Of a DNA stretch of 64,000 nt, positions 50,280 through 57,327 are shown piece by piece (within the stretch, counting starts at the first letter, position 1; every line of letters starts with the position of its first letter). The notes below the pieces were generated by a model. The model saw only the letters and a list, made by a program, of their open reading frames with translations. It ran no database searches and had not been told where the DNA came from. Source of the stretch: Luteimonas cucumeris (GTDB lineage Bacteria > Pseudomonadota > Gammaproteobacteria > Xanthomonadales > Xanthomonadaceae); the NCBI RefSeq assembly GCF_007830035.1, contig NZ_VLKN01000001.1:248001-312000 (forward strand). The letters run 5' to 3'. Made by a program: the position numbers and the translations under genes.

Positions 50280-50307
50280 TGCTAATCTCCGAACAGCCTG
50301 CAGCGGG

Positions 50308-50415
50308 CCCTAACACTAAGAAGCCGAGACGCGTAGTGGAGCCAAGCACATCACAAGCTGTACCTGCCATGTGCTGGAGTAACGAAGCGGCTTCGGCTTG
50401 AACGCATTGTTAGGC
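50308..50415 (-). repeat. Enlarged attC site (108 bp)
   Basis: CCCTAACACTAAGAAGCCG ... CGGCTTCGGCTTGAACGCATTGTTAGGC; the inner stem region is about 50 bp longer than in the other sites, with AGCACATCACAAGCTG and TGCCATGTGCTG adding a further foldable arm. Belongs to the 56-aa cassette. Confidence 0.7.
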
Positions 50416-50467
50416 CTCACGTGCCCCACCAGCCTTGGGTGGCGACGAGCGCCAAGTAGAGCCTCGG

Positions 50468-50638
50468 CTATCGCCACGACCACGAGGATGCGCCTCCCAT
50501 CAGAACGCCGGTGCGGCCATCTTTGCGCCAGTGTCTGAGCATCCCGGCGCGGCGCCGACGGCTGAACATGAAGTACCACGGCCGCAACGGCCATGGAGGA
50601 CCACTCCCCAGCTCAGCAAGGTCGTCGACTATGGGCAT
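50468..50638 (-). CDS. Small cassette ORF, 56 aa (possibly interrupted)
   Basis: Starts MPIVDDLAELGSG, PPWPLRPWYFMFSRRRRAGMLR is protein-like, and CAGGAG sits 5 nt before the ATG. A TAG ends it at 50468, but the same frame continues open to a TGA (50417) at the edge of the attC, so the original protein was perhaps 73 aa. No family recognised; membrane or nucleic-acid association possible from the W/R pattern. Confidence 0.5.
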   Translation of the reverse strand: MPIVDDLAELGSGPPWPLRPWYFMFSRRRRAGMLRHWRKDGRTGVLMGGASSWSWR

Positions 50639-50650
50639 GATGCTCCTGAA

Positions 50651-50710
50651 GCCTAACGCCTGAATTAAGCCGACCCGCGAAGCGGGTTCGGCTTGAATGA
50701 AATGTTAGGC
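50651..50710 (-). repeat. attC site (consensus-like)
   Basis: GCCTAACGCCTGAATTAAGC ... GGCTTGAATGAAATGTTAGGC with the 7-mer boxes intact and a GACCCGCGAAGCGGGTTC stem. Belongs to the zinc-ribbon cassette. Confidence 0.85.
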
Positions 50711-50953
50711 GGCAGAGTCCGCCACCTGGATGTAAAGCTTTTGAGCACTTGGCCGGACGTCCAAGAAGTACCGTGCTGTGCAACCTCGACAGGAGGCCGG
50801 ATGCGCCTCATCACTGCCACGCTGATTGGCAAGCGCTACAGCAAGAACGGGATGGCCACAGGCCGGGCAGCAGAACGCAAGATTGTTTCCATGCGGATCT
50901 GCGAGGACTTCATCCCCCATCGCATCCAGAACCAAGAATTCGGTGATCTTCAA
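50705..50953 (-). CDS. Small zinc-ribbon protein (cassette)
   Basis: 82 aa with two CxxC pairs, C29-P-A-C32 and C55-R-G-C58, spaced for one zinc. No wider family recognised. TTG start, no earlier ATG, with GGAGGG about 9 nt upstream. Probably cytoplasmic, possibly nucleic-acid or protein binding. First cassette of the array, next to the half-site at 50979. Confidence 0.75.
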   Translation of the reverse strand: MKITEFLVLDAMGDEVLADPHGNNLAFCCPACGHPVLAVALANQRGSDEAHPASCRGCTARYFLDVRPSAQKLYIQVADSAA

Positions 50954-50978
50954 AGTTCGTGGCCCTCCGGTTCCTGCC

Positions 50979-51040
50979 GCCTAACACCTATATAGATCCC
51001 AAAAGTGGGGTGTAGCGCCGTATGGTCTGCAGCATATCCC
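50979..51040 (-). other. Proximal end of the cassette array: GCCTAAC half-site and unassigned 55 bp
   Basis: GCCTAAC (minus-strand GTTAGGC) marks the boundary of the zinc-ribbon cassette. Beyond it, CACCTATATAGATCCCAAAA is not like the other attC sites and has no inverted partner box, so this could be the attI side or a broken attC. No integrase gene follows. Confidence 0.45.
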
Positions 51041-51047
51041 GCACAGG

Positions 51048-51404
51048 TCAAGCTGATGGATTCGGATCAGCATTCAACCGGCGCATATCTTCGATCGCCT
51101 CTGGCGACAGCCACAGCACCGTGTTGAGGAAGCTGTCGATCCGCGACAGCAGTGCTTCGCGCGGGCCCTGTCGCCAGGCTTCGCTGCCGTAGAACGCGTC
51201 CTGCTGTGCGTTGAGGTCGGCGAGATCGTCGTAGGCGCGGACCAGGAAGTAGGCATCCGCTGCATGCGGCGAAGGGCCGAAGGCGACGACTTCCATGCCG
51301 CGGTCGCGCAGCATCGGCACGGCGCGCGTGACGAGGATTTCGTGGAATTCCGGCAGGGTGCCGGGCTTGAGTTGGTAGCAACGGATTTCGATCAGTCGTT
51401 TCAT
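51048..51404 (-). CDS. NIPSNAP family protein
   Basis: 118 aa with the NIPSNAP (PF07978) pattern: LIEIRCYQLKPGTLPEFHEILVTRAVPMLRDRGMEVVAFGPSPHAADAYFLVRAYDDLADLNAQQDAFYGSEAWRQGPREALLSRIDSFLNTVLWLSPEAI. A single ferredoxin-like dimeric domain; function unknown, cytoplasmic. ATG at 51404 (MKRLIEIRCYQL). An ordinary chromosomal gene, the first past the cassette array. Confidence 0.85.
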   Translation of the reverse strand: MKRLIEIRCYQLKPGTLPEFHEILVTRAVPMLRDRGMEVVAFGPSPHAADAYFLVRAYDDLADLNAQQDAFYGSEAWRQGPREALLSRIDSFLNTVLWLSPEAIEDMRRLNADPNPSA

Positions 51405-51469
51405 GGCCGACCTTGCCCCGATCATGCGGACCTGGACGGCCATGATAGGCCGGCATGCGATGCGTAGTG

Positions 51470-52021
51470 CTAGTCGTCCGCCGCCAGCAACCGCCGCCAG
51501 CCGTCATGGCCGAGCCGGGTCAGCGTGTCGATGTTGCGCTCGATGATCGCGTCCGGGTCGGGGAAGGCGTCGACCGCGCGCGCGACGCTGTCTTCGCGCA
51601 GCAGGTGCAGGGTCGGGTAGGGCGAGCGGTTGGTGTGGTTGGCGATGTCGTCCGGTTCGCTGCCGGCGAACTGGTACTGCGGGTGGAAGCTGGCGACCTG
51701 CAGCACGCCGTCCAGTGCCATCGATTCGACCAGGCCATCGGCCAGGTCGAGGAAATCGTTGTAGTCGAGGAAGTCGGCCAGCACCTGCGGGTGCACGATC
51801 AACGTGGTGTCGATCTGCTCGGCGGGCGTGTCGCGCAGCAGCGCCAGTTCTTCACCGAGTTGCTGCAGCAGCTGCTCGGGCGTGGTCGCGTCGCTCAATA
51901 CGTAGCGCACCTGCTGCTTGGCGACCACGGCCTTGGCGAACGGGCACAGGTTGAGCCCGATCACCGCGCGCTGCAGCCAGTGCTGCGTGGCGGCGATCGG
52001 CTCCGGCGTCGGGTTGGGCAT
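51470..52021 (-). CDS. DUF1415 family protein
   Basis: 183 aa with the family's ATQHWLQRAVIGLNLCPFAKAVVAKQQVRYVLSDA and DTTLIVHPQVLADFLDYNDFLDLADGLVESMALDGVLQVASFHPQYQFAGSEPDDIANHTNRSPYPTLHLLREDSVARAVDAFPDPDAIIERNIDTLTRLG blocks. Conserved in many proteobacteria, function unknown; the C26 (NLCPFAK) is conserved. 22 bp upstream of the yajQ stop on the minus strand, so probably co-transcribed. Confidence 0.9.
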   Translation of the reverse strand: MPNPTPEPIAATQHWLQRAVIGLNLCPFAKAVVAKQQVRYVLSDATTPEQLLQQLGEELALLRDTPAEQIDTTLIVHPQVLADFLDYNDFLDLADGLVESMALDGVLQVASFHPQYQFAGSEPDDIANHTNRSPYPTLHLLREDSVARAVDAFPDPDAIIERNIDTLTRLGHDGWRRLLAADD

Positions 52022-52043
52022 CGGCGCGGGTTCGTCGCGTCGG

Positions 52044-52526
52044 TCAGTCGCGGAAATTGTCGAACTGCAGCGGCAGGCCGAAATCGCCAGCGCGTATCGT
52101 CGCCATCGCCGCCTGCAGGTCGTCGCGCTTCTTGCCGGTGACGCGCAGCTTGTCGCCGTTGATCTGGGTGTCGACCTTGAGCTTGGCGTCCTTGATCGCG
52201 GCGACGATCTTCTTGGCCTGGTCGCGCTCGATGCCCTGCTTGACCGTGATCTTCTGCCGCGCGCCGGCGACGTTGGTCTGGATCTCGCCCAGGTCCAGGC
52301 AGCTGACGTCGATCTTGCGCGCGATCAGCCGCGCGCGAAGGATGTCCGCCATCTGCTTGAGCTGGAATTCGCTGGGCGCCGACAGCGAGATCACGTTGTC
52401 CTCCAGCAGGTAGGAGGCTTCCACGTTCTGGAAGTCGAAGCGCGTGGACAACTCGCGGTTGGCTTGGTCGACCGCGTTGATCAGTTCGTGGGCGACGACT
52501 TCGGAAACGATGTCGAACGAGGGCAT
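52044..52526 (-). CDS. yajQ: YajQ family nucleotide-binding protein
   Basis: 160 aa. MPSFDIVSEVVAHELINAVDQANRELSTRFDFQNVEASYLLEDNVISLSAPSEFQLKQMADILRARL...KIDVSCLDLGEIQTNVAGARQKITVKQGIERDQAKKIVAAIKDAKLKVDTQINGDKLRVTGKKRDDLQAAMATIRAGDFGLPLQFDNFRD matches the full length of YajQ, a two-RNA-recognition-motif-like protein that binds cyclic di-GMP or tRNA and, in Xanthomonas, controls virulence genes. The ATG at 52526 fixes the N-terminus MPSFDIV. Confidence 0.95.
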   Translation of the reverse strand: MPSFDIVSEVVAHELINAVDQANRELSTRFDFQNVEASYLLEDNVISLSAPSEFQLKQMADILRARLIARKIDVSCLDLGEIQTNVAGARQKITVKQGIERDQAKKIVAAIKDAKLKVDTQINGDKLRVTGKKRDDLQAAMATIRAGDFGLPLQFDNFRD

Positions 52527-52557
52527 TGGCACGGTCCGCGATGGATGGGGCGCGTGA

Positions 52558-52815
52558 TTATCGCAAGGCTTGCGGCTCGGCCTCAAACCGGCGTGCGTAA
52601 TCGCGTTCGCCGGCGACGCGTCGTACTTCCTGGTCCGACAGTTCCGGGGCACCGTAGACCGCGTAGATCACTTTCTCCGCCTTGCGTCCGATCTGGTGGA
52701 GGCGGTAACGCGGCTGGCCGCCGCCGGTGTTCTCGGGATAGTGCAGCGGCGGTTCCCGGCCTTCCAGGTCCAGTTCGCTGTTGTCCACCAGGCCGCCGAC
52801 GAAAAGTGCTCGCAT
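52558..52815 (-). CDS. Hypothetical protein, 85 aa
   Basis: MRALFVGGLVDNSELDLEGREPPLHYPENTGGGQPRYRLHQIGRKAEKVIYAVYGAPELSDQEVRRVAGERDYARRF reads as one small folded domain, but I recognise no family. The ATG at 52815 is preferred because the upstream open frame has no protein-like content. It lies 31 bp upstream of yajQ and may share its transcript. Confidence 0.65.
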   Translation of the reverse strand: MRALFVGGLVDNSELDLEGREPPLHYPENTGGGQPRYRLHQIGRKAEKVIYAVYGAPELSDQEVRRVAGERDYARRFEAEPQALR

Positions 52816-52980
52816 GTGTTTCGCTCCAGGTTTTGGTGGGGATGTGACGCATGATGCAGGGCCAGTCGTTGCCCGGCGATGAATATCGCGCTTTCCGTTG
52901 CGGGATGCTGCGTTGCGCGGCCACGGCAGCGGCGCCATGCCGGCGCCGGCTAGACTCGTCCGATCATCCGGGAGACCACC

Positions 52981-54036
52981 ATGCTGAATACCCCTGCCTA
53001 TGCCGCCGCCGAACCGGGCCTGCCGCTGGCACCGTACGCGATCCAGCGTCGCGAGCCGCGCAATGGCGAAGTGCTGATCGACATCCTGTATTGCGGCGTC
53101 TGCCACTCCGACATCCACCAGGCGCGCGACGAATGGGGGCGCGGCATCTTCCCGATGGTGCCGGGCCACGAGATCGTCGGCCGCGTTGCACAGCTGGGCG
53201 AGGGCGTCGACCGGTTCAAGGTCGGCGATGCGGTCGGCGTCGGCTGCTTCGTTGATTCCTGCCGCCACTGCGAGCAATGCCAGGCCGGCGAGGAGCAGTA
53301 CTGTCGCGAAGGCATGACCGCCACCTACAACGCGCACGAGCGCGACGGCCGCACGCCGACCTATGGCGGCTACTCGACCCGCATCACCGTGCACCAGGAC
53401 TACATGCTGCGCGTGCCGGCGGCCATCCCGCTGGATCGCGCGGCACCGCTGCTGTGCGCGGGCATCACCACGTATTCACCGTTGCGCCATTTCGGGCTGA
53501 AGCCCGGCGATGCGCTGGCGGTGGTCGGGCTGGGCGGGCTGGGACACATGGCGGTCAAGTTCGGCGCGGCGATGGGCGCGCGCGTGACCGTGCTCAGCAC
53601 CTCGGAGAACAAGCGCGCGGACGCGATGGCGCTGGGCGCGCACGATTTCGTGGTGACGCGCGAACGTGCCGCGCTGAAGCCGCTGTCGCGCAGCTTCGAC
53701 TTCATCATCGACACCGTGTCGGCCGCGCACGACTACAACGCGTACCTGTCGATGCTCAAGGTCGACGGCACCATGGTGCTGGTCGGCATTCCCGACCAGC
53801 CGGTGCCGGTCGCCGCCGGCGTATTGGTGTCCGGCCGGCGCCGACTGGCCGGCTCGGCGATCGGCGGCATCCGCGAGACGCAGGAGATGCTGGATTTCTG
53901 CGCCGAGCACGGCATCGCTTCGGATATCGAGCTGATCGACGTGGCGCAGATCAACGAAGCCTACGAACGCATGATCCGCGGCGATGTGCACTATCGGTTC
54001 GTGATCGACACGGCGAGCCTGGGCGCGGCTGGCTGA
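52981..54036 (+). CDS. Zinc-dependent alcohol dehydrogenase (YahK/CAD type)
   Basis: 351 aa MDR enzyme. Catalytic zinc site in CGVCHSD (C41), H63-E64 (PGHEIVG) and a Cys in LLCAGITTYSPL; structural zinc C94, C97, C100 and C108 (SCRHCEQCQAGEEQYC). The NADPH-binding loop is GLGGLGHMAVKFGAAMGARVTVLSTSENKR. The layout is that of the cinnamyl-alcohol-dehydrogenase-like aldehyde reductases (YahK, AdhC), which reduce a wide set of aldehydes. ATG at 52981. Monocistronic in appearance. Confidence 0.95.
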   Translation: MLNTPAYAAAEPGLPLAPYAIQRREPRNGEVLIDILYCGVCHSDIHQARDEWGRGIFPMVPGHEIVGRVAQLGEGVDRFKVGDAVGVGCFVDSCRHCEQCQAGEEQYCREGMTATYNAHERDGRTPTYGGYSTRITVHQDYMLRVPAAIPLDRAAPLLCAGITTYSPLRHFGLKPGDALAVVGLGGLGHMAVKFGAAMGARVTVLSTSENKRADAMALGAHDFVVTRERAALKPLSRSFDFIIDTVSAAHDYNAYLSMLKVDGTMVLVGIPDQPVPVAAGVLVSGRRRLAGSAIGGIRETQEMLDFCAEHGIASDIELIDVAQINEAYERMIRGDVHYRFVIDTASLGAAG

Positions 54037-54168
54037 GGTTTGCCACAGCCGCCCGGGTCGGTTTGCACTTCGTAACGCGCGCAGATCCAGCGTTGACCTG
54101 ACTTCCCGCCTATTGTGGCGCCGCGCGGCCGGCACTACGGTGGTGATTCCGACGCGCAGGGGACGGTC

Positions 54169-55395
54169 ATGAAGGTCAGGCTTTGGCTGGGCGGCATGGC
54201 GCTGTGGCTGGCGTGCCTGCCGATGGCGGCCGGTGCCGCGGACGCGGAGGTCGACGCTGCGGTTGCATCGTTGCTCGAAGGCGCCAAGGCCTCGCGCAGC
54301 AGCGCGATGCTGGTCATGCGCGATGGCGAGGTGCTCGCCGAGTATTACCGCGGCGGCAAGCCGCCGGCGCCGATCGAGATGATGTCGGCGACCAAGTCGA
54401 TCGTGGCCTTGGCCATCGGCGCGCTGATCGGCGACGGCAGGATCGCCTCGCTGGATGCGCCAGTGCATACCTGGTATCCGGAGTGGAAGCAGGGCCGCAA
54501 GCGCGACATCACGCTGCGCATGCTGATGGACCATACCTCCGGCCTGCAGAACGTGATGCGCGCGGACGCGGAAATCTATCCGGCGCCGGATTTCGTGAAA
54601 CTGGCACTGGCGGCGGAACTCGATGCCGAGCCGGGCAAGGTCTTCGCCTACAACAACAAGGCGATGAACCTGCTGGCGGGCATCGTTGCCAAGGCCTCCG
54701 GCTCGCCGATGGATGAGTACCTGCAGCGCCGGCTGTTCGCGCCGATGGGCATCCAGCCCGGCAAGTGGGAACGCGACCCGGCCGGCAATCCGCATGCGAT
54801 GTCGGGACTGCCGCTGCGCGCGGCCGATGCCGCCAAGCTCGGGCAACTGGTGATGGAGGGCGGTCGCTGGAACGGGCAGCCACTGCTGCCGGCGGCCTTC
54901 GTGCGCGAGATGCTCGCGCCCAGCAAGCAGGCCGAGGAATACGGCCTGCTGTGGTGGCGCTCGCCGGCCTGGGCGCGCTACGGCGCCGACGAACGCAGCT
55001 TCAAGACGCTGCGCGACGCCGGCGTACCTGCTGATGTGATCGCCAGGCTGCAGGCACTGTCGGGGAAGCGGTTCGCCGATCGTTCGGCGCTGATCGAGGC
55101 GATCACCGGCGCGCTGGGTGCGAATGCGATGGACACCTGGGGCAGGGAGGTCGCGTCGAAGGGGCTCGGCCTGGGCAAGGTGTTCAACATCGAGATAGGC
55201 CCGTACGTGGCGTACAACGCCAACGGGTATCTGGGCCAGTACATCGTGATCGTGCCGCAGGCGAAGCTGGTGGCGGTGCGACAGGTCGAATCCAGCGAGG
55301 ACTATCGCGACAGCGACGGCTACGACGATTTCATCCAGCGCACGCTCGCCCTGGCCGACGCGCTGGTGGACGGCGAGTTGAAGCCGCTGCCGTAG
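54169..55395 (+). CDS. Serine hydrolase (beta-lactamase family)
   Basis: 408 aa. Signal peptide (WLGGMALWLACLPMAAGA), then the SxxK motif (MMSATKSIVALAIGALIGDGRIASLDAPVHTWYPEW), the HTSG loop (LMDHTSGLQNVM), a YNN motif (FAYNNKAMNLLAGIV) and a GPYVAYNANGYLGQYIVIVPQAKLVAVRQV segment holding the third active-site motif. PF00144-type penicillin-binding/esterase-like enzyme of the periplasm. ATG at 54169. The stop TAG is part of a GTAGCGTGCG interspersed repeat (55392-55447). Confidence 0.9.
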   Translation: MKVRLWLGGMALWLACLPMAAGAADAEVDAAVASLLEGAKASRSSAMLVMRDGEVLAEYYRGGKPPAPIEMMSATKSIVALAIGALIGDGRIASLDAPVHTWYPEWKQGRKRDITLRMLMDHTSGLQNVMRADAEIYPAPDFVKLALAAELDAEPGKVFAYNNKAMNLLAGIVAKASGSPMDEYLQRRLFAPMGIQPGKWERDPAGNPHAMSGLPLRAADAAKLGQLVMEGGRWNGQPLLPAAFVREMLAPSKQAEEYGLLWWRSPAWARYGADERSFKTLRDAGVPADVIARLQALSGKRFADRSALIEAITGALGANAMDTWGREVASKGLGLGKVFNIEIGPYVAYNANGYLGQYIVIVPQAKLVAVRQVESSEDYRDSDGYDDFIQRTLALADALVDGELKPLP

Positions 55396-55447
55396 CGTGC
55401 GCTGCGCGCACGAAATGGAGTCGCATCGCGCGCACAGCGCACGCTAC
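55392..55447. repeat. GTAGCGTGCGC-type inverted repeat
   Basis: GTAGCGTGCGCTGCGCGCACG and its near-exact inverse (CGCGCACAGCGCACGCTAC) face each other with about 15 bp between. Supplies the stop codon of the serine hydrolase gene. Same family as 12842-13063. Confidence 0.75.
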
Positions 55448-55488
55448 AAGGGAGACGACGGAATCGCCGCTTGCGCGATACTGGTGTC

Positions 55489-56373
55489 ATGACTTCCCCT
55501 TCTTCCGCCCACACCCGCGCCATGCTGTACATGCTGGTCGCGGTGGCGCTGTTCGCGCTGATGGACGCCGGCCTGAAGCTGCTGGCGCCGCATTACCCGC
55601 CGTTGCAGGTGGCGATGCTGCGCGGTGCGTCTGCCCTGCCGCTGGTGCTGGCCTGGGCGCTGCTCAGTGTCGGCGCGCGCGGACTGCTGCGCGTGCACTG
55701 GCGGCTGCACCTGCTGCGCGGTGTGCTCGGCATCGCGATGATGTTCGGCTTCGTCTACGGCCTGCGCACGTTGCCGCTGTCGACGGCCTACTCGATCACC
55801 TTCGTCTCGCCGCTGCTGGTCACCGCGATGGCGGTGCCGTTCCTCGGCGAGAAAGTCGGGCCGCGGCGCTGGACCGCGATCGCGATCGGCCTGGTCGGCG
55901 TGCTGGTGATACTGCGTCCGACCGGCGCCGGCATGATGACGACCGGTGGCCTGGCGATCCTGCTCGCCACGCTGTGCTGGGCCGCGTCGGCCATCACCGT
56001 GCGCCTGCTCGCCCAGCGCGACAGCACGCAGGCGATGGTGTTCTGGCTGATGGCGATCATGGCATTGGGCGCCGGTGCGTTGTCGATGCACGAATGGGCC
56101 GCGATCCGGGCGCAGGACGCGTGGGTGATCGTCGGCATCGGCGTCACCGGCACGCTGGCGCAGATCGCGTTGACCGAGGCGTTCCGTCGCGGCGAGGCGT
56201 CGTTGATCGCGCCGCTGGAATACACCGCGCTGGTCTGGGGCGTGCTGCTGGACGTGAGCCTGTGGGGCGTGCTGCCGGATGCGATGACCTGGCTGGGCGC
56301 GGCGATCATCGTCGCCAGCGGCGTGTACCTGATGCGGCGCGAGAAGACGCACGTGGTGTCGGTACCGCCCTGA
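55489..56373 (+). CDS. EamA-family DMT transporter
   Basis: 294 aa with ten hydrophobic segments in two EamA halves (YMLVAVALFALMDAGLKLLAP ... TYSITFVSPLLVTAMAVPFLGEKVG ... GLAILLATLCWAASAITVRLLAQRDS ... LWGVLPDAMTWLGAAIIVASGVYLMRR). Includes PLSTAYSITFVSP and EALF-like, EYTALVWG signatures of the RhaT/EamA exporters of amino acids and metabolites. ATG at 55489. Substrate unknown. A 23-bp perfect inverted repeat follows. Confidence 0.9.
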   Translation: MTSPSSAHTRAMLYMLVAVALFALMDAGLKLLAPHYPPLQVAMLRGASALPLVLAWALLSVGARGLLRVHWRLHLLRGVLGIAMMFGFVYGLRTLPLSTAYSITFVSPLLVTAMAVPFLGEKVGPRRWTAIAIGLVGVLVILRPTGAGMMTTGGLAILLATLCWAASAITVRLLAQRDSTQAMVFWLMAIMALGAGALSMHEWAAIRAQDAWVIVGIGVTGTLAQIALTEAFRRGEASLIAPLEYTALVWGVLLDVSLWGVLPDAMTWLGAAIIVASGVYLMRREKTHVVSVPP

Positions 56374-56392
56374 GCGCACCTGCCTGTCGGTC

Positions 56393-56459
56393 GTGGGAGC
56401 GGCTTCAGCCGCGACTGCGCTCGACCGCAGCGGTTCGTCGCGGCTGAAGCCGCTCCCAC
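56393..56459. repeat. GTGGGAGCGGCTTC-type REP palindrome
   Basis: GTGGGAGCGGCTTCAGCCGC GAC (56393-56415) and its exact complement (56437-56459) are 23-bp perfect arms with 21 nt between. This repeat type is frequent in extragenic DNA of Pseudomonas and Xanthomonadaceae and can act as a transcript-end stem. Confidence 0.8.
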
Positions 56460-56489
56460 ATGTGCCTTGTCACGTTTCCAGCGGTAGCG

Positions 56490-56687
56490 TCAGCCGTTCG
56501 TGCCCGAACTCCAGCTGCCGGCGGACGATGCGCCACCGCTGCCGAGGATTTCCTTCCAGCTCAGTTCGTGGCCCTTGCGATGGCCTTTCTCGGTCAGCTT
56601 GAGCCCGGTCGGATCGATCGTCAGGGTGTAGGCCTTGTCGTCGATCTCGATTTCCCGCCTCAGCGATTTGTCCAGCTTGGTGGCCAT
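56490..56687 (-). CDS. Small conserved hypothetical protein, 65 aa
   Basis: Begins MATKLDKSLRREIEIDDKAYTLTIDPTGLKLTEKGHRKGHELSWKEILGSG, then a Ser/Gly-rich end. It reads as one small beta domain. GAGGAG lies about 10 nt before the ATG at 56687, so it looks genuine although short. No family named; cytoplasmic. Confidence 0.7.
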   Translation of the reverse strand: MATKLDKSLRREIEIDDKAYTLTIDPTGLKLTEKGHRKGHELSWKEILGSGGASSAGSWSSGTNG

Positions 56688-56831
56688 CGGTGTCGCTCCT
56701 CGATTGAAATGCCCTGCCACTGTTCGTATTCGGCATTCAGATGGCGTGAAGATGCAGTTCGCTGCGTCGCGCCATGACGATGCCACGCGGCCACGGTAGG
56801 CTCGGCAGACGCCGCCCATGAAGATGTCGCG

Positions 56832-57281
56832 ATGGTCCAGAGCAAGGCCGCGTCGGTCGCCCAATACCTGGCCGAACTGCCGCCGGAACGGCGTGCGGTG
56901 ATGGCGGCGGTGCGCGATCGCATCAACGCGCACATGCCGCCGGGCTACGAGGAATCGATGGCGTTCGGCATGATTGGCTGGTCGATACCGTTGTCGCGCT
57001 ATCCGGTGACCTACAACAAGCAGCCGTTGGCTTACGTGGCGCTCGCCGCGCAGAAGAACGGTTATTCGCTTTATCTGATGGGCGTGTACGGCGATCCGGC
57101 GCGCGCGAGGAAACTGCGGGTGGCTGCCATCGCGCAAGGCCTGAAGCTGGACATGGGCAAGAGCTGTCTGCGCTTCCGCAAGCCGGAGGACCTGCCGCTG
57201 GAGGCAATCGGCGAACTGATCGCCAGCGTCGGCGTCGACGATTTCATCGCCCTGTACGAGGCCGGCCGCAAGCCGAAGTAG
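56832..57281 (+). CDS. DUF1801 family protein
   Basis: 149 aa: YLAELPPERRAVMAAVRDRINAHMPPGYEESMAFGMIGWSIPLSRYPVTYNKQPLAYVALAAQKNGYSLYLMGVYG and GLKLDMGKSCLRFRKPEDLPLEAIGELIASVGVDDFIALYEAGRK match the DUF1801 (YdhG-like) fold. Small cytoplasmic protein of unknown function. ATG at 56832. Confidence 0.85.
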   Translation: MVQSKAASVAQYLAELPPERRAVMAAVRDRINAHMPPGYEESMAFGMIGWSIPLSRYPVTYNKQPLAYVALAAQKNGYSLYLMGVYGDPARARKLRVAAIAQGLKLDMGKSCLRFRKPEDLPLEAIGELIASVGVDDFIALYEAGRKPK

Positions 57282-57327
57282 CCCGGACGCGCCGCGCTTG
57301 CCCGGGCTACGGTTTCGCGCCGAGGAG

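Larger units (their letters stand above)
43868..50985 (-). mobile_element. Integron cassette array without integrase (CALIN-like)
   Basis: About 14 small genes on the minus strand, each followed by an attC of ~58-108 bp. The repeat reads, on the + strand, about GCCTAAC-GCCTGAATTAAGCC-GACCCGCGAAGCGG-TTTTGGCTTGAATGAATTGTTAGGC. Stop codons of several genes lie inside the attC (TAA from GTTA). Intact sites end GTTAGGC-like. Genes have no obvious promoters and are unrelated in function, as in chromosomal integrons. No tyrosine recombinase occurs in the window; the expected attI side is at about 51 kb. Confidence 0.85.

Noticed and set aside
43868-51040. Integron integrase inside the array or at its edge
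   Set aside because: All candidate frames here match other families or are too short; no tyrosine recombinase motifs (R...HxxR...Y) were found.
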